NCBI GenBank assembly: GCA_029718625.1
Contig: CM056383.1
Span: 16,033,897 to 16,097,896 of the forward strand
DNA length: 64,000 nt
Direction: 5' to 3'
From: Synaphobranchus kaupii
Lineage: Eukaryota > Chordata > Actinopteri > Anguilliformes > Synaphobranchidae
Shown: positions 1-10,430 of the stretch, in pieces
Layout: every line of letters starts with the position of its first letter
Position numbering within the stretch: position 1 is the first letter of the stretch
Notes under the pieces: generated by a model
Told to the model about the DNA's origin: nothing
The model's database searches: none
Seen by the model: the letters and a program-made list of their open reading frames with translations, nothing else
Position numbers and translations under genes: made by a program

Positions 1-259
1 TGGAAATCAGGTGTGGAAGGCTGACAAGGTAACAAGATAATTAGTACTCCTTAGTAATAAACCTATCCTGACCTAGCGTTAGTAAATTAGTAAATTAGTA
101 AATGACATGCACAAGAAACGTAAGGTAAACATGAACACATGGTTAGAGAGTTAGTATTACCCAATCCTGATCTAACGTTAGTAGATTAGTAAACTAGACA
201 CGGGAGAATGAAACAATTAGGGAAGCGTGAGCGACAGCAAGAGAGATAGAGCAAGGAGA
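1..259. repeat. Degenerate short repeats at the window edge
   Basis: The motif TTAGTAAATTAG and near copies recur, with two CTAACGTTAGTA-like blocks. No coding signal is seen. It may be part of a larger element into which the L2 copy inserted. Confidence 0.3.
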
Positions 260-1286
260 GGATATCTGCTTGTCTGACTGACATCTCTGAGTGGATGGCA
301 GACAGAGCTTGACAAGACAGAGCTCCTCTTCATGCCATACAAAACCTCCCCACTACATGACCTCTCCATCACCGTTGACGGGACCGTGGTGGCTGCCTCC
401 CGCTCTGCAAGGAACCTGGGGGTGGTCCTGGACGACCGGCTGGACTTCAAAGAGCACATCAGGGTGACGGCTCGGTCCTGCAGGTTCCTCCTGTACAACA
501 TCAGGAGGATTCTATCGTACCTGACCACCTACTCCACCCAGCTTCGTGTCCAGACCATGGTCACCTCACGCCTGGACTACTGCAACTCCCTGCTCGCAAG
601 CCTACCGGCCTGCGCCATTCTGCCTCTTCAACTGATCTGAAATTTTCCCATGTAACCCCCCTGCTGAGGTCACTCCACTGGCTGCCAGTTGCAGCCAGGA
701 TCAGGTTCAAAGTTCTGACCCTGACCTACACTGCAGCCAATAGGACAGGCCCCGCCTACCTGCAGGACTTAATCCAGAACTATGTTCCTGCTCTACCACT
801 TCGCTCTTCTACAGCAGGGTGACTGACACTTCCCCCCCTCCGTGTCAAAGGCTCTCGCTCGTCCCGTCTGCGGAGTTTTTCCACCTTAGCTCCTCAGTGG
901 TGGAATGAACTTCCCATTCCCCTACGTTCTACTCCAACCCTGCCTGCATTCCGTCGAGGCCTGAAGACACACCTCTTCAGACTCCACCTTGACTGATATT
1001 CTAACCTAGGAATATCAGTTCCCTTTGTTTACTAGTTCCCTGTGTTTTCCTGTCTGTTTATTATAGTTTATAATAGTATTTAGAATAGAAGTGTAGTATT
1101 GCTGATTTACCCACAGCTTACTGTGAACTACAGTCAACATTCATTACTAGGGATAGCTGCTACATTATGGGAAGGATGTGCTTTGTCTTGTCTGTTCTGT
1201 AGTGATCTTGATGATGTCTCTGTATGCACTTATTGTACGTCGCTTTGGATAGAAGCGTCTGCTAAATGAATGTAATGTAATGTAAT
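260..1286 (+). mobile_element. 5'-truncated L2-clade LINE (reverse transcriptase end and 3' tail)
   Basis: The plus strand encodes the end of an L2-type reverse transcriptase: the stretch before 332 resembles DISEWMADR and LDKTELLF, then SARNLGVVLDDRLDFKEH, RSCRFLLYNIRRI and SRLDYCNSLLASLPACAI at 332-640. After an internal deletion near 630 it resumes at VTPLLRSLHWLPVAARIRFK (different frame), and at about 895-990 comes PQWWNELP and LKTHLFRLH-like sequence. The 3' tail has the teleost L2 signature GCTTTGGATAGAAGCGTCTG followed by (AATGT)n ending at 1286. It is a decayed fossil with frameshifts and no intact protein. Confidence 0.85.
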
Positions 1287-1560
1287 AGAGAAATTATGAA
1301 TGCAAGGCTGCGGAAAAAACACGAAAATATGTATGCTAACAATGAACGGGAAACGTAACATGAATCAAATATAAAACGTGACATGACAAGACTAAAAAAT
1401 AAATCATAACAATAATCAAACATGAAACGTGACATGACATGAAAAATGAAACGTAACAAGAATTAAACATAAAACGTGGCGTGACTAGACTAAACATAAT
1501 ACGTGACATTTACAAGAAATCTAAGACAGAAATGAAACATAAAACGTGACAAGACAGGCT
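1287..1560. repeat. Degenerate tandem repeat rich in ACATAAAACGTGACA
   Basis: The motif AACATGAAACGTGACATGAC and variants recur about eight times with changing spacing. Short ORFs in it are low-complexity. The end (GGGGTGCCAATAATTGTGG, about 1575) resembles a phrase found at the ends of fish Tc1-like elements. Confidence 0.4.
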
Positions 1561-1637
1561 AGAATCGTGACACCAGGGGTGCCAATAATTGTGGAGGGCA
1601 CTGTATGTTGCGATGAACAGGACGTTCCTTCCATTTC

Positions 1638-1733
1638 AGGTAACGTGATCCTCCCATACTTGGTGAATGTGCTTGATGTGTGTGTTGGTGAACAGATCAG
1701 GCTGGACCAGACCACTGTAACACTGAGCTACCA
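1638..1733 (+). other. Possible isolated exon of an unidentified plus-strand gene
   Basis: Sequence between an acceptor-like TTCCATTTCAG and a donor-like GTACGC is open in one frame and reads NVILPYLVNVLDVCVGEQIR and then LDQTTVTLSYQ. The composition looks protein-like and both borders look like splice sites. I do not recognise the family, and no neighbouring exon was found. It adjoins transposon-like sequence, so it may be a captured or decayed exon, or chance. Confidence 0.2.
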
Positions 1734-3600
1734 GGTACGCATTTTTTTACCAGTAAGCCATCCCATTGCATCGTGGTGGTGATCTGGGTTGACATAAGAG
1801 ACGGTTTTCCTGACCCACTTCCAGGGATCAACGGGAGCTGTTTTCCTTGTTCTCTATGTTTTTACAATATTCAAGCCTCCAGTCTTCCAAGGGTGCATTT
1901 CAGGGGTGTGCACTGATCACCAGGTCTGCCCATCATCCAATGCAATCACACCTTGCAGAGATGATAAACTAATCCACCATTGGGCACAGCCCATCAACCG
2001 ATACGATCGCACGTTTGGCACAGTCTGTACTCTCTGCTTCATATATCCAAGGATCTTCCCTGTGCCCATATTCCCCAGAGTCTCTGCATAAGCACTTGCT
2101 TTAGTACTACTTGCATATATGTATGCGTGTGTGTGTGTGTGTCTGTGTATTCATGAGAACAGTTAAGCTGTGGTATAATGTCACTCCTATTAAATGAAAA
2201 AGACATCAATATTCCATTTACTGGGGTGGTTAAGGATCATTATCTTCTAGAAGATATTGCCCGTTTCCTAGTTCCCTCCGCAGCCTCAAAGGTTTAAAAT
2301 ATCCTGAAACATACATTTCTATAGCCCATCGAAATGTGTTTTTTTTTTTTATTGTTTGTCGTTATTACTACATGCAGGTCTCAGTCCTAGAAGGACAAAC
2401 CAATAAAAAAAGCATATTAAACCTTCACAAACCTCATATTTTATAAATAAAAATCTATATTGCTGTAATAAGCTGTGGGGCAAGACGTCTATTATTTACC
2501 AGTAATTTCCTTATTAATATTACCTCATAGTTTCCCACCCTCAGTTAGTAGACACTGTTTGAAAGGCTAAATGGTCAAGAGAACAGCTTATTAATGGTTT
2601 ATAAACCATAATCCTTACAGCCGAATTGAAGCTATGACAAGTAATAGTACAACACCAGAATGCTGCACTACAGAAGAATCATAATGGCAGGAAAAAATAA
2701 TAATCAAGCCCTGAAAAGAATCAGCATTCCAGTACAACGGCCAAGCCCTTAATTCTCAGCAGGGAATTTACCTTAGCAGCAGCTTTAGGAAACGACAATT
2801 AACACCCTGACCCTCACACACCTCCCCCCCAACCCCACCCCTCCTAATAAAGCCATATTGTAAAGGTCTTCATCCTGAACACAATCTGCTTTCTGGTTTC
2901 CCCACTGAAAGAACGCAGGCCATATTGCTGAAACAAAAGCTCCCCATCCGAGGGGGGTGGGGGGCTGTGGTTGTTATTCACACTTTCAGGAGTGCTTAGT
3001 GCCTTCTCTTAGTGCCTTCCAATGTGCCACCAGTGGGCTATTTTCAGCCTGTATTTTTTCTCTTCCCCAGAGGGTTCCAGGTTAATGCAGAACGCAGCAG
3101 TGAGCCAATATCTGTGGCCCATAGGATATCTGCCGAACCTCAGCGATTACCTCCACATCTGCCCGTTGTCGGCGGAAAGCGTTAGCCACACGTCTTTCAT
3201 TTTTAGCTCCTGATTTACTGGATCTATGCTGCATATCTTCGTGGTAGAAAAGAGTAGCACATATTCCTCACGTCCCCCCTCCACGCGTTAGACTGAAGCA
3301 ACGCTAGCGTGGCGTTGTAAGAACAGTATGTGCTTTGATGGTGCGCGCATCAATATTGGCAGCTGTGATCAACGAGATCAGCAAGGAAGCTGCCATTATA
3401 ATATCAGAACAGCAATCCACGAGTGTTATTCTGTCGGATGTACAACCAAATATATGACTCCCAATGACAAAATGTATAAATCTCAAATATTGGCAAGCCT
3501 GTGTCAGTTCAGTTACTGTGTGTTGAGTTTTTGACCCGAGAATATTGACTTACACCATCAAACTTGTGGGAGAGTGATATTTAGGTAATTAGTTGTGAGG
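1734..3600. other. Intergenic stretch, nothing recognised
   Basis: AT-rich single-copy-looking DNA with a short TG run near 2130 and a T run at 2339. No homology to a gene is recognisable on either strand; ORFs here are short and of random composition. Confidence 0.5.
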
Positions 3601-3624
3601 CTGATTATGACTCCTTACTACAGT

Positions 3625-3725
3625 GAACACCCCGATACTGCCATTCACACTGTCCCAATGCCACAATTCACAGCGCCCCAATACCACCATTCACACCGCC
3701 CCGATACCGCCATTCACAACACCCC
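3625..3725 (+). repeat. Degenerate tandem repeat of about 27 bp
   Basis: Four imperfect copies of GCCCCGATACCGCCATTCAC plus a variable link lie in tandem. Confidence 0.6.
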
Positions 3726-4051
3726 AGAACTTCTTCTCTTCCCTGCTCTGACAGTGTGTGCGATTCTGTGATCGCCACCGTTTCGCCTGCGAGAGGACCT
3801 GAAGTTCTCTGCCAGCCAGAACTGTGACAGGATCCATCCCCAAATCCGAGGTGCCATCTCTGTCACGGCTTGCGGGCGACACCGCCACCACCTCCCTCAT
3901 CTGATTAGCGCCTTGCGTTCACGGGAAAAAGCAGAGCGCAATGTTTCCACATCAAGGTTCGAGCCAGAAGGCTTCACTTTGACTGTCACACACTTGCTAG
4001 GTGACGACAGCAAACACACATGCCCTGCTGCACACCTGCGATTTTTCCACA

Positions 4052-4728
4052 GCGAATACGACAGGCACCACAGTACAGCGAATACGACCGGCACCACAGT
4101 ACAACAAATACGACAGGCACCACAGTACAGCGAATAGGACCGGCACCACAGTACAGCGAATACGACAGGCACCACAGTACAGCGAATACGACAGGCACCA
4201 CAGTACAGCGAATACGACAGGCACCACAGTACAGCGAATACGACAGGCACCACAGTACAGCGAATACGACAGGCACCACAGTACAGCGAATACGACAGGC
4301 ACCACAGTACAGCGAATACGACAGGCACCACAGTACAGCGAATACGACAGGCACCACAGTACAGCGAATACGACAGGCACCACAGTACAGCGAATACGAC
4401 AGGCACCACAGTACAGCGAATACGACAGGCACCACAGTACAGCGAATACGACAGGCACCACAGTACAGCGAATACGACAGGCACCACAGTACAACGAATA
4501 CGACAGGCACCACAGTACAGCGAATACGACAGGCACCACAGTACAACGAATACGACAGGCACCACAGTACAGCGAATACGACAGGCACCACAGTACAGCG
4601 AATACGACAGGCACCACAGTACAGCGAATACGACAGGCACCACAGTACAGCGAATACGACAGGCACCACAGTACAGCGAATACGACAGGCACCACAGTAC
4701 AGCGAATACGACAGACACCACAGTACTA
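4052..4728 (+). repeat. 26-bp satellite, about 26 copies
   Basis: The unit is GCGAATACGACAGGCACCAC followed by AGTACA, repeated about 26 times with very few changes (ACCGGC variants in the first copies, CAACGAATACG twice). Because 26 is not a multiple of three and the unit contains no stop in any reading, long ORFs run through it in at least five of six frames; these are artefacts of the repeat. Near identity of the copies suggests recent expansion. Confidence 0.95.
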
Positions 4729-5711
4729 AAGAGATACTGCATAATTTAATGACCAACTAAACAGGGACAAGTTAGCAAGCGCCGGTTAAATTAAACACAA
4801 AACTTTATTTGTGGATTTGTCTTATATTTAACAATATAAAGCCAGGGGGTTGTATCAGTAACACAGGAAATTAATTACAGAGAAGAGGAAAAAAAGACAA
4901 AAACATGGAGAAAGAACAGGCACTTTGTTGGGGAGGAAACCCTTCTTTGTGAATTTTCACCATGTGGTGGTACCATAAAGCTAATGTTGTTCGCAGAGTT
5001 GAGTAAGGAGTGATGTGGATTGTAAGAGCACTTAGCCACCAGACGAACAAGTCTCTGCAGAGCACTGGAATGGTAGTACATAGTCTGGATCATTATCTGA
5101 TACAATGATACTTCCCAAACTCCAGGAGATCGTTACACCGAATCCTTTGGCTAAACAGCACATAACAAAAGCGGGGGAGAATTAAATGGAATGTCAGATT
5201 ATATTAATCCTGCCGTATTTTAGTTCAAGACCTTGCAAAAGGTTTAGGCCTTTTCGAAAGGGATTTGTTTTAATTTGTAATGAGATTATGGCTGGCAAAT
5301 GGTGCCGAGGCTTAAAGAGAATTATGTGAAGAGAAAGAAGGGAATTGGTGTCTATTTCCCTTTCAGTCAGTTTGTCATTCCCCCCTTGCATTGATTGCAT
5401 CCTGTTGATTTTAGAAATGTCTCCCACTCCATCTTTTCAATTGACGACGGACAAGCAAAAACCAATAGGCGGATGAGTCTAAAAGTGACAGCCAGTTTGT
5501 CAGAGACTTTGAGTGACAGTTTGTCTGTAAAAGTAAAAAAGTAGATATAAAACCAAGCGGTTGTTGCTTCAGGTGAAGAAATGTATTTTTTGGTATGAGT
5601 GACCTTGATTGCCGTCTTTCATTTGTCGACTGAACTCCAGTTTCATCTCCAGCAGCAGTAGATTGCGTCCCTGCACTTCCGTGTTCATTTGCATTATTAT
5701 ATAGGCCAGTG
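4729..5711. other. Intergenic stretch, nothing recognised
   Basis: AT-rich sequence without recognisable coding exons or repeats. Confidence 0.5.
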
Positions 5712-5876
5712 ATTACAGGCATTTTAGCAGATGCTCTTATCCAGAGCGACTTGCACATCTTTTGCATTTTTACATTATAGCCATTATACAGCTGGATATT
5801 TACTGAAGCGATTCAGGTTAAGTACCTTGCTCAAGGGTAGAACAGCAGTGTCCTACCTGGGAATTGAACCTGCATC
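5712..5876 (-). mobile_element. tRNA-derived SINE with L2-type tail, 5' truncated
   Basis: Read on the minus strand it carries a B-box-like GGTTCAATTCCCAGGTAG, the body CCTGAATCGCTTCAGTAAAT, and the tail CTGGATAAGAGCATCTGCTA ending in CCTGTAAT. The same order is seen in the copy at 62495-62701, which is more complete. The A-box part is missing here. The tail matches that of L2 LINEs such as the copy at 260-1286, the expected partner for retroposition. Confidence 0.8.
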
Positions 5877-5881
5877 CATAA

Positions 5882-7104
5882 AGGTGCACTATGCAGGATT
5901 TTTACCAAGAAAATATTATAAAAATAACCATGCTCAGTCAATCTGTAAAAAAAAAAAAAAGGCTAAAATTTGATTCTCTGCCTGCATTTATTATTCTAAG
6001 ATGTTCAGTGTTTGGGACATTTCTGAGCATGGTGCTCTTTTCTGTGTGGGGAGGGGTGGGTGTGGCTACAGAGCCTGTGGGGTTGGATCAGGTTTCAGCT
6101 GAGCGTTTGTAGCCAGCTACTGCAAAGGCCGAGGTGAAGAAGCTAAATTAGCCTACGGCGAAGCTAAACAACAAGCCGATAGGGCGCATTCAAGAAGCAG
6201 AGTCAACCAAGGATTTGCTTTTGTTTGATGGCGACAGCTTTGCAAGGGTTGGAAAAGCAACACTGTTGAACCTGTAAGTAACATTACCTCTAGCTATTCT
6301 GGCTACCCTTTATCTTCATGAAAAAGTAATTTACTTTACAAGGGTATTAGCTACTGTTACTTACTCCACACATGATTCCGTATTTACATCCCAGTTCTAA
6401 ATTAATGTTCAGAATAACTTTAGCTAAATACTGAACAAGCACATATATTTTTTCAGTGAGACATTTAGCACTGAGCAGGCTGAATTTCTCAGTGCCATGG
6501 TTTAAAACACAAAGCTGGCCTGTGATCACAAGCTGGCAAATGGGTTTGATACAATCATATAATATAAAAAGTAAAAAACTGCTGTTGGGTGTGTAAAATG
6601 TTAATTGGGTGCGTAATCACTGAAAAAAATATTTTATGTAGTCATAAAATTAAATTAAATCGTTCCTTAAAACTCCCGATTTTCTCAACCTTGATGTTTT
6701 ATGTCTTCCACTCTTGCACCAGAAAAATTTGATCCTTAAAAACACAACATTTGCGAATGATAGAATCCCCAATTACAAAAACGTTTATCTGAGATGGCAG
6801 TAAAGAATATGATGAGGCAGATGAAGCAGGGGTCGATGTGGTAGGGGAGCTGAGAACTTCAAAACGATTTCAAAAGTGTTCATTTCATTGTTATAACACT
6901 GCCTAATTACTGTTACCATCCATATAGAACAATGCCTGTTACTAAAAATGTTATATTAATTTTATCTTTGCTTGATATTTTGCTTGTTGTGCTCAAGCGT
7001 GTTTCTTGCCCTCAACGGAGGTGGGTGGTTTAGGATGGAGGAGGAGACTTCTTTGATTGTAAATACAGAACCACAGCAAGGCTAAAAATCCTGCATAGCG
7101 CCCC
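5882..7104. mobile_element. Non-autonomous TTAA-type DNA element 1
   Basis: The ends are inverted repeats of about 22 bp: AGGTGCACTATGCAGGATTT on the left and, reversed, GGGGCGCTATGCAGGATTTT on the right. The right end is followed by TTAA (7105-7108) and the left is preceded by ATAA, consistent with a TTAA target duplication carrying one mutation. No transposase is visible in the 1.2-kb interior. A piggyBac-like origin is inferred only from TTAA. Confidence 0.55.
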
Positions 7105-7108
7105 TTAA

Positions 7109-7781
7109 AAGACATACTGAACTTTGTTAGAAATAATGTTGTATAGCTACCTGGCTCCGATATGAGTCGTAATATTCAAGCTCACCTTCATGAGTGGCTC
7201 CAGTGGTCAGCAACTGGCCAACGAAGAATGACATTTTTTCTCTCTCCATTCACTCCCATTGCATGGCGAAATGATCTCAAAACCACACTTCTAGCACATA
7301 AACCAATGCAAACAATGTGGATTATGCCAATATACAAATTCAAGACATCCAAAACCTTACGTTTGAAAAGATAAAAAGCTCCATTTATGATATTTGACAT
7401 TTTTTTGGAAGAAGATCCAATCGTTATAGTTTATTAATTTCCTTGTTCCTAACAGTCCCGCTCACTTCCTGAAGCGTAAGTAAACAAACCAAGCAGCAAA
7501 GAAGCTAGCAACAGTTGTTCTCAGAAAATAGTTCAAATCAAATCACAAATTGGTTCAAAAAGTGATTTTGGATATCGGCATAATCCGTGTTGTTTGCATT
7601 CTTTTATGTGCTTTTGGGACCATTTTGCCATGCAATGGGAGTGAATGGAGAGAGAAAAAATGTCATTCTTCGTTGGCCAGTTGCTGACCACTGGAGCAAG
7701 TCATGAAGGTGAGCTTGAATATTACGACTCATATCGGAGCCAGGTATACAACATTATGTTCTAACAAAGTTCAGTATACCT
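7109..7781. mobile_element. Foldback TTAA element 2, with roughly 240-bp inverted arms
   Basis: The left arm (about 7109-7350) and right arm (about 7545-7781) are long imperfect inverted repeats sharing, for example, GATATGAGTCGTAATATTCA and GCAACTGGCCAACGAAGAAT. TTAA flanks both sides (7105-7108 and 7782-7785). The small ORFs in both arms are mirror images and not genes. Confidence 0.75.
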
Positions 7782-7785
7782 TTAA

Positions 7786-8052
7786 AGGACCATACTGGTA
7801 TTTTGCCTGTTATAGCCCATTTGCTACAAATCTTGTGTACTTTACATTGCTGCAAATCAAGTTCCAAAGCATTGAACAGCTTTTTAGATTTTTGAAATCC
7901 CACCGTGATTGTTAGCAGGAAAAGCAGAGAATTTTAAGGTGGGTTTGTCACCTGAACATTTGTATGCTTTGGAAATTGGTTTGCAGCAATGTAAAGTACA
8001 CAAGAACTTGTAGTAAATGTGCTATAATATGCAAAAATACCGATATGGTCCT
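7786..8052. mobile_element. Foldback TTAA element 3 (267-bp MITE)
   Basis: Terminal inverted repeats of about 100 bp start AGGACCATACTGGTATTTTG and, reversed from the right, AGGACCATATCGGTATTTTT. TTAA lies directly outside each end (7782-7785 and 8053-8056). The left TTAA is shared with element 2. Confidence 0.8.
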
Positions 8053-8056
8053 TTAA

Positions 8057-9330
8057 GGTTAATATTCATGCGTGTGGCTGGAACACAGGGAAGGCTCTAT
8101 GTAGCCTATATGTGCGCAAAGTTGCTTTAGTTCTGCAGAGTTGGTAGTTTGGGTCATGAGGTTTCGTTGTACAGGAGCAGATTTCCAGGTGATCTGGATC
8201 ACACCACATCGGAGCCAGCTGATCAGCACTATCGCTTTGAAACTAATCCCAAACCCCCCCACCACCACCACACACACACACAAACCTCTCCAGTCCCCCC
8301 AAACCTGCAATTAGCAGCTGCTGCTTGGATGAAAGGCATCAATTAAAAGGTGAGAATCCGACAGAATAATCTGTCACTCTGTATTCTCCCGCGGGATCGC
8401 TACCAGGGAGATTTTTCCAGAATCAATTTACACATTCCACCCAACACACACACACACACACACACACACACTATATATACTTGGAACAGAGCATTCACGT
8501 GTTCCTTTTGCACCCCAGTCAAGCTGCACTGTGGAATTCATTATTCTCTATTAGGAATTCAGCCTCAATCTGAAGAAAGTTGGAGTAAGCAATCACAATG
8601 TCACATCTGTCACTCATAGATTAAGCATTCAGGAACCTCTCCTGAAACAGGGGTGCGAGGGAGACCGGAGGGAAAGGCGCTTCAGAGCCTAATCCACCTG
8701 CCAACCCAGACACACACACTTCTGAAAACAAGACCAGAATTAACGCCGGCAAAGGCCGATATGCCAAACAGGGTTAATCTGAAGAAAGAGAGGTCGGGCT
8801 GTCTTTAATGAGCTGCCCATTTAAAACTTCAAAGGAGCAGGAGCTTTGGCTTGCTCACACCGCCGCTGTGGTGTATTCTGGTTTGATCGCTGAGGTCATG
8901 TCACAGCACACGTTTTGCCACCGTGCGCGTTTCTGGCTTCGATCGGATCCGAGGCGCGTAAAAGATGGCATCTTGGTCTTCCGTGTCGGCGATAATAACA
9001 CGGAAACTGCGTATTATTGTACGACACCAACCCCCGCGCAGAACTGACATTGTACTTCAGCGCAATAAGAACCGCCACAGAACATTACAACCGCACGGTT
9101 TATAGATGCTGACTGCATCCGACAGCTCTGCGGGGACTGCGATACCCACACATTACCTCTTTGTGTCCAATATTGCTCTTGGAATTGGCACCGAATGAGC
9201 AGGCAGGGAGCTGAAACTAAAATAATCACGTTGCATCGAGGTGGGCCGGGCCGGGTAAGCGCTCATGTCACTTAAGAACACGGCTGACCCCTTGCACTTG
9301 CGTGGATGATGTCACAAAAGGAGATTTGTG
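8057..9330. other. Intergenic stretch with a (CA)n microsatellite
   Basis: A pure CA run lies at about 8445-8471 and a short CA stretch at 8270. Nothing else is recognised. Confidence 0.5.
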
Positions 9331-9334
9331 TTAC

Positions 9335-10430
9335 GACCCCGGATATGGACTGGACCCAAATGCACGACTCGAACACAGGAATGCCAATACTCAATTATTT
9401 TATTGCTTGACCAGGGTTCACTCCTGAAGCATGGGGAGAAAGGCAAAGGCAGTTATTGTTCCAAGCCGGAACTGGACTTGACAGACAGACAGAGCGCGTA
9501 GCTCTTAATAAATTATGCTTCGACCAATACTCCTGAAGCATAGGGAGAACATATAAGACGGACAGTCCGGGTAATGGGATCAGCAGGGGAGCAGCAGGAA
9601 CAGGAGAGGCCAGGGGCTGGAGATGGAGACGTATAACCAGGCAGGCTGAGCAGAGGTAGAGCGGGAGCGGGAACAGGGCTGAGTGGAGTGGCAGGAGAAG
9701 TGCAGGACAGTGGAGTGGAGTCCGGGCAGGACGTGGGCGCAGCGGCAGGGCAGCAGCTGTAGCAGCAACAGCAACAGCAGCAGTAGCAGCAGCGACAGCA
9801 GCAACAACAGCAGCAGCAGCACAGGCAGGAGGCGGGCACCGCCGCAGAGTGGAGGAGCAGGAGCCCCGGCTGCATGCACACACGTCAGATGGATGGCAGG
9901 AAAACAGCAACACAGGCAGGGGTAGCAAACAACTGCAGGTTGGCAGACTCAAGCAGACAGAGTTAGTACAGTGAGGCAGGAATAATGAACAGCGGGAAAC
10001 GCCGTTCCAGACGAGAGCTAGACAGGGACCTTAGACGGAGTAGAGAGGCGAATTAACGGCGGTACAAGACAAGACTTTCAATAGCAAGACTAGACTGGAT
10101 ACTAGGAATCAAGACAAGACCAGAGGTTTCAGCCAAAGAGAGTTAACGAACTGGCACAGGACTAAATACAAACATTAATTGATATCAATTAGGTGCCGCG
10201 TGCGAATGTATGCGAGGGTGATTAACAGAGCGGAGAGTGTGGAATGCATGCAAAAAGGGGGAATGGGATAGGCTGAGAGAAGAGTAGTGAGACAGAGTGA
10301 CACGAAAGGAAAAACCACGCCCAACCTGCAGCTCGGGGAAACGAACTAGGGAGAGACGAACATGAAACAGGGGGAGAAGGAAAACATGGGAAACGAGAGG
10401 ACGGGAGTGAGAACATTACAATTTGATCGA
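9335..10430. mobile_element. Probable non-autonomous repeat of a dispersed fish family
   Basis: The start GGATATGGACTGGACCCAAA, then GCACGACTCGAACACAGGAA, the purine-rich body with many GACAAGACTAGAC-like words, and the end rich in AGGGGGAGAAGGAAAACATG have the look of a widespread teleost dispersed repeat. Two CTCCTGAAGCATGGGGAGAA copies (9421 and 9530) show internal duplication. The family and termini are not certain. Confidence 0.35.
9755..9825 (+). repeat. Imperfect (CAG)n trinucleotide tract
   Basis: About 70 bases of CAG/CAA/TAG/CGA triplets. It gives Ser-, Gln-, Ala- or Cys-rich ORFs in several frames on both strands, which I do not treat as genes. Confidence 0.85.

Noticed and set aside
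3897..4760. ORFs of 230-280 codons on both strands (CTVVPVVFAVLWC-type and APQYSEYDRHHST-type repeats)
   Set aside because: They are all readings of one 26-bp satellite that lacks stop codons; no start context, splice or homology supports a gene.
9395..9952. 185-codon minus-strand ORF rich in Cys, Ala and Leu, and Ser-rich plus-strand ORF
   Set aside because: Produced by an imperfect CAG tract inside a dispersed repeat; several frames are open for compositional reasons.
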